A stretch of 6,788 bases of DNA from Spirochaetales bacterium. Its GTDB lineage: Bacteria; Spirochaetota; Spirochaetia; DTKZ01. The first letter of the stretch is position 1. Each line of letters starts with the position of its first letter. Positions 1 through 5,331 of the stretch are shown here, one piece after another. Below the pieces are notes generated by a model, which saw only the letters and a list, made by a program, of their open reading frames with translations, did not search any database and was not told the origin of the DNA. The DNA lies in assembly GCA_031266855.1 (NCBI GenBank), contig JAISAF010000058.1, positions 1 to 6,788 of the forward strand, given 5' to 3'. Made by a program: the position numbers and the translations under genes.

Positions 1-886
1 TGCTGCGCAGGGCATCCTCCTCGCGGGTGTAGCGCACTTTCATGCCGGGTTGCAGATCCGAGAAATCCCGGTTCGTAACTGAGTTGTAGTGAAAAAAGAC
101 GTTATTCGATTCCTCGTCCCTGATAAAACCGAAACCATTTACGTTGATAGTAAGAATAACCGACGGGTATTCGGGAAGCTGTTCCACGTCAGGCAGACCA
201 GCGGAAGGAGAACCGGAAACAGCCTGGGATTTCTCTATGCTCCTGTCCGGTACAAAAAGTTCGCTGATATTCCCTCTTTCATTCTGGTCTATCTTCTGAT
301 GCATAGAAACGGGATGGAAAACTTCTTCCATAAGCTGGCGCGAAGTTCGTGTTTCAACAATATAGCCGTCCTCATTGTGATAGGAAAAATCCCAGCACAG
401 AAGAACAACCTGCGTACCCAGAGTATGCAGCTTGCGTACCAGAGGAACATAATCGCCGTCTCCCGCGACCAGTACCAGAATATCAAAATGCTTGTAGATG
501 GAAAGTTCGTATGCCTCAAGCGCAAGCCACACGTCAATCCCCTTTTCCTGAACCACATTGTTTTCCCCGTAACGCAGGGGCAGGTAGTGAGTAACGACAT
601 TTTCGCGCATCAGGATATCCTCGAAAACACGCTCGCTTTGAACCTTCTCGCCCAGCTCCTTCGAAGTGGATCGGCCCTTGAAATAGTGCGCGTCAATAAT
701 CTGGCAGTGGCGCTTATCCAGTTTCGTTAAACCCGCCACCTCGTCCTTAATAAACTCCTGCAAACCTGAAATGCTGATTCTCGCCTTTCGCTCATGCTCG
801 TATTTATAGTAGTTACTAACCTTGTAAAAATAATACCCGTCGTAGAAAACACCGATACGCAGAATATCCAAAAGTTTTTTCTCCAT
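1..886 (-). CDS. NYN-domain (PIN-like) putative RNase with C-terminal cold-shock domain, 3' end outside window
   Basis: The frame is open for 295 codons from ATG at 886 to the window edge, so the C-terminus is missing. Residues about 8-185 resemble the NYN/LabA-like PIN fold. Its acidic residues are visible: D16 in FYDGYYF, D118 in EKGIDVWLALEAYE, and D143 and D145 in LVAGDGDYVPLVRKL. NYN proteins are metal-dependent RNases or related RNA-processing factors. Residues about 242-290 form a cold-shock domain with both RNA-binding motifs, GFGFI (251-255) and NVFFHYN (262-268), followed by LQPGMKVRY. A Ser/Pro-rich linker (about 205-240) joins the two. The combination suggests an RNA-binding domain that directs a nuclease to RNA, which is inference. 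The position after DG that is often Asn is Tyr18 here; the acidic residues are intact. The ribosome site is weak (GGGTGG, about 8 nt upstream). No partner gene is visible. The fold assignment is firm, the substrate unknown. Confidence 0.88.
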   Translation of the reverse strand, partial: MEKKLLDILRIGVFYDGYYFYKVSNYYKYEHERKARISISGLQEFIKDEVAGLTKLDKRHCQIIDAHYFKGRSTSKELGEKVQSERVFEDILMRENVVTHYLPLRYGENNVVQEKGIDVWLALEAYELSIYKHFDILVLVAGDGDYVPLVRKLHTLGTQVVLLCWDFSYHNEDGYIVETRTSRQLMEEVFHPVSMHQKIDQNERGNISELFVPDRSIEKSQAVSGSPSAGLPDVEQLPEYPSVILTINVNGFGFIRDEESNNVFFHYNSVTNRDFSDLQPGMKVRYTREEDALRS

Positions 887-914
887 AAAAATTACCACCC
901 AGAATTTAACTCTT

Positions 915-1035
915 TAGGGAAACTCTAAAAACCCTCAATTTATGATTTTCCATTCCAGAAAAAGAAAATCGCCCCGAAAACAGCCTTTTATGCTCTTAAG
1001 AAGGCAGCAATTGGAAAATTTTTAGAGATTCCCTG
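915..1035 (-). promoter_or_regulatory. Inverted-repeat leader of the NYN gene (structured 5' UTR or MITE-like remnant)
   Basis: Arms at 915-931 and 1019-1035 are complementary at 15 of 17 positions (minus strand AGGGAATCTCTAAAAA against TTTTTAGAGTTTCCCT). The enclosed 87 bp can form smaller stems on the minus strand: GCCTT with AAGGC, and GATTTTC with GAAAATC. That gives a three-way-junction-like shape ending about 29 nt before the NYN start codon. It could be a folded mRNA leader or a small transposon-derived element. No target-site duplication is evident at the flanks. Confidence 0.45.
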
Positions 1036-1046
1036 TAATGTTTCTA

Positions 1047-1075
1047 AGTATAGATCAAACACGAAAAAATTGTAA
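1047..1075 (-). promoter_or_regulatory. Candidate promoter for the NYN gene
   Basis: On the minus strand TATACT (1047-1052, five of six to the -10 consensus) lies 17 bp after TTACAA (1070-1075, a weak -35). Transcription would start near 1040 and run straight into the inverted-repeat leader. The -35 box is poor, so this is only a candidate. Confidence 0.35.
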
Positions 1076-1240
1076 TAGCATACTGTGGGATTTCCCTCAT
1101 TTACTTTTTCTAAAAATGGCGCATCTTTGGCGCTTCGCGCCAAAAACCGGGCTTTCCGGGACTCCGCTATCGCTCCGGCCCCAGCGCTCCGCGCTGTGGC
1201 TGCTTCGCATCCCTCCAATCCCTTGCGCGGCAGCTCAGAA

Positions 1241-1303
1241 GCTGCCCCCGGAATTGCCAAAGGCAATTCCGGGGGCAGCAAATTGCCTTTGGCAATTTGC
1301 TGC
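1241..1303. repeat. Two overlapping, mutually exclusive perfect hairpins
   Basis: An 18-bp stem with AAA loop (1241-1258 with 1262-1279) shares its last bases with a 13-bp stem with TTT loop (1275-1287 with 1291-1303). AATTGCC and its complement occur four times, so the inner arms can pair in more than one register. Both hairpins cannot be complete at once. Confidence 0.85.
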
Positions 1304-1361
1304 GTATAACCCGGCGGTCGCAATTTTGTTCTGACAAAATTGCGTGGTCTGCCACCACGCG

Positions 1362-1406
1362 CAGCGCGTTACGCGCTGTACACGTCTTTATCACCAACCG
1401 GCTCCC
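1362..1406 (+). repeat. 45-bp direct repeat, copy A
   Basis: This segment matches 4987-5031 at 39 of 45 positions in the same orientation. It starts with a small hairpin (CAGCGCG, loop TTA, CGCGCTG) and continues through the shared block CGTCTTTATCACCA. The block is not palindromic, so it is a second conserved building block of the islands beside the core motif. Confidence 0.8.
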
Positions 1407-1499
1407 CGCCATCACGCTACCGTGCGCAGCGGGAAGCGCTGCGCACAGCGGGAAACCCTGCGATTTTGCGAACCAAAATCGCAGCGCGCGGTTACAGGC

Positions 1500-1534
1500 G
1501 CGGCCCTGTGTATGCTTCGCATACACAGGGCCGC
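1500..1534. repeat. 16-bp perfect hairpin with TTC loop
   Basis: Arms 1500-1515 and 1519-1534 are perfectly complementary around TTC. The tip reads GCTTCGC, whose complement GCGAAGC is known as an unusually stable DNA mini-hairpin. Confidence 0.85.
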
Positions 1535-1558
1535 TGTCTGCCGCTGGTGCGCGCGCGA

Positions 1559-1645
1559 GGGATTGCAGCGGAAATCCTTTTTTACCGCGAAGCGGTAAAA
1601 AAGATTGAAGCGGAAAGCCCGGTTTCCGGCGCGGAGCGCCGGAAA
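1559..1645 (+). repeat. Core-hairpin-core-hairpin array
   Basis: Core copy 1 (1559-1577, GGGATTGCAGCGGAAATCC) is followed at once by a T/A-ended hairpin (T-run, ACCGC, loop GAA, GCGGT, A-run). Next comes core copy 2 (1603-1622, GATTGAAGCGGAAAGCCCGG), followed at once by the hairpin at 1623-1645 (TTTCCGGCGC, loop GGA). The two hairpins have unrelated arms, while the cores differ at only a few positions. This is the clearest display of the repeat architecture in the window. Confidence 0.85.
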
Positions 1646-1696
1646 TGTGCCCAAATTCTTTTTCGCACATAAACCTGACAGCCATAAAATATAATA

Positions 1697-2764
1697 CTAT
1701 CCGCCCGCCTTCCTGATTTCGTTTTGAAGGGTATCAACCAGTTCGGCGCCCAGGGCCTCACGAACCATATCCGACACGACCGCGGCCTTACTTCTGAATT
1801 GAGCCAGTTCCGATTCGGGGAGGACAATAATTTCACAGCCCGCCGTGACGCAGGTCTGTTTGTAGCCCGCAATACTTTCATCCGCCTGGGCGTTCCCGTA
1901 CGCGACAGCTTCAGAGGAACACGAGTCAACCAGCGCGCGGACATTTTCCGGCAGCCCTTCATAGCGGGCGTTATTCATAAAGAACGTAATAATATGACCA
2001 ACATGATTGGTCTCGATAATAAACTTTTGCGCTTCCTGCATATTGTTGCCAACAATATTCATATAGGGATTTTCCTGCCCGTCGATTGTTCCCTGCTTGA
2101 GTCCCATAAAGACTTCGGTAAATTCCATAACAACAGGATTGGCTCCCAGCGCTTTCCAGTACGCGAGGTGGTAGGGGTTTGTCATAACGCGGATTTTCTG
2201 ACCGGACAAATCGGCTATTTTGCGCACAGCTTTGTTGCTTGTTAGCTGGCGGAAACCGGCGTCGGCATAACCGAGCATTCTGATGCCGCCCTTCTTGTTG
2301 TATTCATTCATGACATTCATGAACTCTCCCTGCAAAACCTTGCGCATAATTCCGACATTGGCAAACAGGTTTGGGATATCAAACAGCGCCGCCTGGGGAA
2401 CAAAATCGACAATATCGCTGGTCATACCGGAACCAATATCAATGCTCCCCGCGACAACCCCCTGGTTGAATTCCGTGGTATTCCCCAGTTGCCCGCCGGT
2501 ATATACATCGACATTGATTTTACCGCCGCTTTTCTCCTTGACTGAGTCCGCGAAATTCCTGACTATCTTGTAATTGATAGTTGTGTCGGCCACACTCATG
2601 GCGGCGGTCCAGCTATAGGATTCCATGGTATTCCCGCCGCTGCCAGCCGCGGGCGCGGCCGCCGATGACGAACTTCCGCCAGATGAACTTCCACCGCAGG
2701 CAGCTAAAGACAGGACAAGCAGCGGCAACACCGCCGCCGCAATCAGCCTTGTTAATCCTTTCAT
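1697..2764 (-). CDS. dctP: TRAP transporter substrate-binding lipoprotein DctP
   Basis: The 355-residue protein is the extracytoplasmic solute receptor of a TRAP transporter, slightly longer than the usual 320-340 because of its lipoprotein linker. A signal peptide ends in the lipobox LAAC with C23 as the lipidation site. A Ser/Gly/Ala linker (24-45) then leads to the binding domain. Family blocks are clear: IRVMTNPYHLAYWKALGANP (191-210), FTEVF and GTIDGQENP (225-233). R172, R192 and N232 have the same spacing (20 and 40 residues) as the SiaP ligand residues R127, R147 and N187, which supports a carboxylate ligand; the substrate itself cannot be named. The start is supported by AGAAAGGAG, 6 nt upstream. 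It is the last gene of dctQMP and stops in TAG, 28 nt before the first island hairpin. Membrane anchoring through a lipid is a known variant of the usually soluble receptor. Confidence 0.95.
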   Translation of the reverse strand: MKGLTRLIAAAVLPLLVLSLAACGGSSSGGSSSSAAAPAAGSGGNTMESYSWTAAMSVADTTINYKIVRNFADSVKEKSGGKINVDVYTGGQLGNTTEFNQGVVAGSIDIGSGMTSDIVDFVPQAALFDIPNLFANVGIMRKVLQGEFMNVMNEYNKKGGIRMLGYADAGFRQLTSNKAVRKIADLSGQKIRVMTNPYHLAYWKALGANPVVMEFTEVFMGLKQGTIDGQENPYMNIVGNNMQEAQKFIIETNHVGHIITFFMNNARYEGLPENVRALVDSCSSEAVAYGNAQADESIAGYKQTCVTAGCEIIVLPESELAQFRSKAAVVSDMVREALGAELVDTLQNEIRKAGG

Positions 2765-2801
2765 TTAATTCTCCTTTCTGGTAATTATTCCGATATGTAT
2801 T

Positions 2802-2818
2802 CCATACAAACTGTATGG
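2802..2818 (-). promoter_or_regulatory. Small hairpin between dctM and dctP
   Basis: CCATACA and TGTATGG form a perfect 7-bp stem with a 3-nt loop, starting one base past the dctM stop codon. No T-run follows on the minus strand, so it is not a standard terminator. It could protect or process the mRNA so that dctP is made in excess over the membrane subunits, as a binding protein usually needs. That role is inference. Confidence 0.5.
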
Positions 2819-4126
2819 TTAAAGCGCGAGATCCGGCAGTATAAGACTTATCGCGGGAACAAAAGATATAATCAACAAAGAAATCAGAAACGCGGCCAGG
2901 AACGGTATGGTGGCCCTGGCAAGTTTCAGCATGGGTATTTCCGTCATCGCGCTGCCCACAAACAGGTTGATACCCATAGGAGGCGTTACCATTCCGATAG
3001 CGAGATTCGCCGTCATAACAATACCGAAATGTATTGGATCGATGCCTACCGCGGTCGCAATCGGAAGCAGAATCGGCGAGAGAATCATGATGTTGGGAAT
3101 ATTGTCGATTATCATACCGCATACAAGCATAATGGCATTCATAATCAGGATAATAACAATTTTGTTAGTAGTAATCTCAAGAACAGCGCTGGTGATTGTC
3201 TGCGGATAGCGAAGCATTGTCAGGCAGCGCGCAAACGCGGTCGCCGCGGCAATAATGAAAAGTATATTAACATAGGTCTTCGCGCCCTCAACAAATATCC
3301 TGCCCATATCTTTCAGGAGGATTGTTTTGTAAACAAAAATACAGATGATAAGCCCGTACACAACCGATATGACCGCGGCTTCCGTTGGCGAGGCAATCCC
3401 GCCGTAAATACTGCCCAATATGATGACCGGCGTCAGGAGCGCCCAAAAACTTTCCTTAAGCAGTTTCCAGAAGCCTTTCCCGCGTATGGAACGGTAATTC
3501 GCGAGCAGCCGCTCTTTATCCTCGCCTTCCCTGCGGCAATAAATATAACAGTAAATCATCAGCGATATACCAATCAGGATTCCGGGGATGATGCCCGCTA
3601 TAAACAATTTGGAAGGGGACGCGTTAGTAACGGAGGAATACACGATATAGGAAATACTCGGCGGAATTATAACTCCCAGACCGCCCGCGACTGTAACAAT
3701 GGCCGCGGCGAAAATCTTTTTGTACCCCATGCTGACAAGAAACGGTATCGTCATCGAACCTACCGCCGAAACCGTCGCGGGGGAAGAACCTGATATCGCA
3801 GCGTAAAACATACATGTACCGACCACCGCGCAGGGAAAACCGGCGGTTTTATTCCCAACAAAATACGCGAAAAAATTAAAAAGTTTTTCGGAAATTCCTC
3901 CCCGCGCCATAATCAGGCCGGAGACCATAAAAAGAGGAACAGCCAAAAGGGTAAAACTGTCCAGGCCGCTGATCATGCTGCGAACAACAGCCGCGGCGTC
4001 ATAGGCAAAGCCGGGATTCAATAAATTGGGCAACAGGCCCATGAACCCGAAAACCCCCGCGACCGGCAGCCCGATTACAAGCAAAACCGCCATTACTCCA
4101 AAAAACAAACCTATTGTCAGGCTCAT
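2819..4126 (-). CDS. dctM: TRAP transporter large permease subunit DctM
   Basis: The 435-residue, strongly hydrophobic protein has the normal length of a DctM subunit, which holds the transport path and couples uptake to ion (usually sodium) entry in the inner membrane. Family landmarks in order are SGSSPATVSAVGS (112-124), GGLGVIIPPS (148-157), ASPTEAAV (245-252), NIPNIMILSPILLPIA (342-357) and NLAIGMVTPPMGINLFVG (374-391). A charged cytoplasmic segment (about 198-225) divides the two transport halves. The start ATG at 4126 overlaps the dctQ stop in ATGA, the usual sign of coupled translation, with GGGGG about 8 nt upstream. The frame stays open further upstream to 4441, but that stretch reads across dctQ in another frame and is not protein. 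It works with DctQ and DctP. Confidence 0.96.
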   Translation of the reverse strand: MSLTIGLFFGVMAVLLVIGLPVAGVFGFMGLLPNLLNPGFAYDAAAVVRSMISGLDSFTLLAVPLFMVSGLIMARGGISEKLFNFFAYFVGNKTAGFPCAVVGTCMFYAAISGSSPATVSAVGSMTIPFLVSMGYKKIFAAAIVTVAGGLGVIIPPSISYIVYSSVTNASPSKLFIAGIIPGILIGISLMIYCYIYCRREGEDKERLLANYRSIRGKGFWKLLKESFWALLTPVIILGSIYGGIASPTEAAVISVVYGLIICIFVYKTILLKDMGRIFVEGAKTYVNILFIIAAATAFARCLTMLRYPQTITSAVLEITTNKIVIILIMNAIMLVCGMIIDNIPNIMILSPILLPIATAVGIDPIHFGIVMTANLAIGMVTPPMGINLFVGSAMTEIPMLKLARATIPFLAAFLISLLIISFVPAISLILPDLAL

Positions 4127-4626
4127 GCTTTTGCCCCCATATCCTCCGCTTTCCGCAAATCCGTCTTTACCTGAAGCGCCACAACCTGCACCAGACGCAG
4201 AATCGACAACAGAAACGCGAACGCCACTACCCCGTAGAGGTATTTCATCGGAAGCCTCAGGGCGGGACTCAGCAGATTTATTTGATGCGCGCCCCGGGTA
4301 ATAACAAAAGTTCCGCTCAACATAAAACCAAAAAAAAGCAGCATAATTATTTGCACAGCATAATCCAGAATTTTCCGCGTCCTGTTCGGCAGCAGTTGAA
4401 TAAACGCGTCCACGCGGATTCCCGTGCGGTAACGTATCCATGCCGGAATACTAAAAAAACCCGAAAGCACCAAAGAGAATTTGCACACTTCATCCGACCA
4501 GGAAATTCCGCTTTCCAGTAAATACCTGAGTGTTACGTTCAAAAATGAAAATACTGTTAAAATAATAAGGAACACCCCCAGCACAACATGTTCAAAATGT
4601 TTATCTAACCATTTTACAATGGACAC
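4123..4626 (-). CDS. dctQ: TRAP transporter small membrane subunit DctQ
   Basis: The 167-residue protein has the size and four membrane helices (about 13-33, 46-62, 86-107 and 127-148) of DctQ. This subunit packs against DctM in the inner membrane and is needed for transport. The motif ISWSDEVCKFSLVLSGFF (41-58) is typical of the family. I place the start at GTG 4626, because AGGAGGT ends 4 nt upstream and the DctQ similarity begins there. The frame continues without a stop to an ATG at 5049, but those 141 extra codons translate hairpin island 2 and give a basic, non-membrane sequence with repeated RKAR patterns. That extension should not be annotated as protein. DctQ is the first transporter gene of the operon and overlaps dctM by 4 nt. 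Confidence 0.93.
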   Translation of the reverse strand: MSIVKWLDKHFEHVVLGVFLIILTVFSFLNVTLRYLLESGISWSDEVCKFSLVLSGFFSIPAWIRYRTGIRVDAFIQLLPNRTRKILDYAVQIIMLLFFGFMLSGTFVITRGAHQINLLSPALRLPMKYLYGVVAFAFLLSILRLVQVVALQVKTDLRKAEDMGAKA

Positions 4627-4709
4627 CGCGACCTCCTCTTCCAGAATAGAACCGCTTCCGCAAACGGCTTCAAGGGAACCCTCAATATAAAATTCAGAAT
4701 TTGAGCGCC

Positions 4710-4758
4710 TTTTTTTCGGTCGGGGAATTTGCTCTGCAAATTCCCCGACCGAAAAAAA
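4710..4758. repeat. 23-bp perfect hairpin with TCT loop
   Basis: Arms 4710-4732 and 4736-4758 are perfectly complementary. The outer end is seven T against seven A, the middle is CGGTCGGGG, and the inner end is AATTTGC. It is the longest perfect stem in the window and touches the inverted core at 4759. In either transcription direction it gives a GC-rich stem followed by a U-run, so it could act as a two-way terminator. That would be surprising upstream of dctQ. Confidence 0.9.
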
Positions 4759-4824
4759 CCGGGCTTTCCGCTTCAAGTCCTCGGATTTGCTCACGCAAAT
4801 CCTGCGGGCTTTCCGCTGCAATCC
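4759..4824 (-). repeat. Two inverted core motifs around an 8-bp hairpin
   Basis: The minus strand reads core (4804-4824, ending ATTGCAGCGGAAAGCCCGC), hairpin GGATTTGC-GTGA-GCAAATCC (4783-4802), then core (4759-4780, GGACTTGAAGCGGAAAGCCC and on to CCGG). This is the same alternation as at 1559-1645, in the opposite orientation. Confidence 0.8.
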
Positions 4825-4986
4825 CTGGCGCCGCGCAGCGGGCGAATTTGCAACGCAAATTCGCGACCCGCTCGGCGTAGTCTCCAGACTACGCCGTGTT
4901 AAAAGCAAGGCTCCTGCCTTGCAATTGTCAAAAACACGCCCACGCGTGCGTTTACTTGGACACAGGCAAAATTGCGCCAGCATGCA

Positions 4987-5031
4987 CAGCGCATAACGCG
5001 CTGTGCGCGTCTTTATCACCAGCCGGCTGCC
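4987..5031 (+). repeat. 45-bp direct repeat, copy B
   Basis: It matches 1362-1406 at 39 of 45 positions, in the same orientation, including the block CGTCTTTATCACCA. It marks one edge of island 2; the sequence past 5031 is no longer repeat-like. Confidence 0.8.
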
Positions 5032-5045
5032 GCACCCAGAGGTTT

Positions 5046-5174
5046 TCAAGATATTGAGCAGGCTCGTAAATCAGGACGAAAAATCATATAGCGGGAATTT
5101 TCTAGAACTTCCTCCATACAAAACCCGCCCTTTGAGCCGCGGACGGGAATGCCGCTTATAAAGCCAATGTTCAT
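5046..5174 (-). CDS. Possible 42-residue leader ORF upstream of dctQMP
   Basis: ATG at 5174 is preceded by GGGAG with 6 nt spacing and lies about 28 nt after the predicted transcription start of the dctQMP promoter. The product starts MNIGFISGIPVRGSKGGF and ends in RACSIS, with no signal peptide, membrane helix or known motif. I do not recognise it. It stops 15 bp before hairpin island 2, so it may be a genuine small protein, a leader peptide, or the front of a gene cut when the island arrived. Promoter and ribosome site in the right order are the main support; a 43-codon frame can arise by chance. Confidence 0.4.
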   Translation of the reverse strand: MNIGFISGIPVRGSKGGFCMEEVLENSRYMIFRPDLRACSIS

Positions 5175-5208
5175 ATTTTACTCCCACACCGCACACAAAA
5201 TCATTTTT

Positions 5209-5237
5209 ATTTTATCCCGACTAAGAAAAATTGTCAA
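5209..5237 (-). promoter_or_regulatory. Promoter of the dctQMP operon
   Basis: On the minus strand TTGACA (5232-5237) and TAAAAT (5209-5214) are separated by exactly 17 bp, a near-consensus housekeeping promoter. Transcription would begin near 5202, leaving a leader of roughly 575 nt before dctQ. The -35 box faces the -35 box of the IclR promoter across 25 AT-rich base pairs, a likely place for shared regulation. Confidence 0.72.
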
Positions 5238-5262
5238 ATAGATATTAAAAATAAAATAAACA

Positions 5263-5291
5263 TTGACAAAACTGAAGATATATGCAACAAT
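5263..5291 (+). promoter_or_regulatory. Promoter of the IclR regulator gene
   Basis: TTGACA (5263-5268, full consensus) is followed after 17 bp by AACAAT (5286-5291, four of six). The start would be near 5298, just ahead of the ribosome site AAAGGA at 5315-5320. TTGTCAA (5231-5237) and TTGACAA (5263-5269) form an inverted pair around the midpoint, so a regulator bound between them could affect both directions. Confidence 0.6.
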
Positions 5292-5331
5292 AATCAAAAC
5301 TAAATATAATTTTCAAAGGACGAATTATTTT

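Larger units (their letters stand above)
1126..1670. repeat. Hairpin island 1 (about 15 inverted repeats with core motifs)
   Basis: This GC-rich, gene-free stretch is almost entirely inverted repeats. Stems I can pair are 1126-1144 (8 bp, loop TTC), 1182-1196 (6 bp, TCC), 1229-1246 (7 bp), 1241-1279 (18 bp, AAA), 1275-1303 (13 bp, TTT), 1319-1344 (11 bp), 1342-1360 (6 bp), 1362-1378 (7 bp), 1422-1446 (10 bp), 1458-1484 (11 bp), 1500-1534 (16 bp, TTC), 1577-1603 (12 bp, GAA), 1623-1645 (10 bp, GGA) and 1645-1670 (6 bp, 14-nt loop). Core copies lie at 1559-1577 and 1603-1622, with a degenerate inverted copy from 1147. Long frames through it on both strands come from the scarcity of stops in GC-rich palindromes; none resembles a protein or has a convincing ribosome site. 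Lying just after dctP, it may also stop or stabilise dctQMP mRNA. Confidence 0.85.
4705..5031. repeat. Hairpin island 2, inside the dctQMP leader
   Basis: Stems I can pair are 4710-4758 (23 bp), 4783-4802 (8 bp), 4842-4864 (10 bp, loop AAC), 4873-4896 (11 bp by outer arms, minimal loop), 4905-4922 (7 bp) and 4984-5006 (9 bp). A bulged stem lies near 4933-4953. Cores in inverted orientation lie at 4759-4780 and 4804-4824. The stretch from 4820 to 4851 matches the complement of 6356-6387 in island 3 with two mismatches. Transcription from the promoter at 5209-5237 would carry the whole island in the dctQMP leader. No gene is supported here. Confidence 0.85.

Noticed and set aside
89..730. 213-codon plus-strand frame near the left edge
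   Set aside because: It lies antisense within the NYN-CSD gene, which has recognisable domains and motifs in its own frame; the plus-strand product has none.
1500..1534. Dedicated terminator of dctQMP at individual island 1 hairpins
   Set aside because: Most of these stems lack a T-run on the minus strand; only 1577-1603 has one, as part of its own stem, so a terminator cannot be singled out.
1126..1670. CRISPR array
   Set aside because: The constant units are about 20 bp, irregularly spaced and change orientation between islands; the variable parts are perfect palindromes, unlike CRISPR spacers. No cas gene is seen.
1167..1685. 172-codon minus-strand frame (and other frames) through hairpin island 1
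   Set aside because: The frame consists of translated palindromes and core motifs, lacks a convincing ribosome site, and is open because GC-rich repeats contain few stops.
2795..3793. 332-codon plus-strand frame
   Set aside because: It is the antisense reading of dctM. The product is highly charged, has no family features, and the minus strand is clearly DctM.
4672..4687. Shared ATTGAGGGTT on the minus strand with the NYN leader
   Set aside because: Only about 10 bp match, and the second arm of the leader repeat is absent, so chance is sufficient.
5100..5107. TTCTAGAA palindrome as an operator
   Set aside because: An 8-bp palindrome is expected by chance, and it lies inside the possible leader ORF, far from both promoters.
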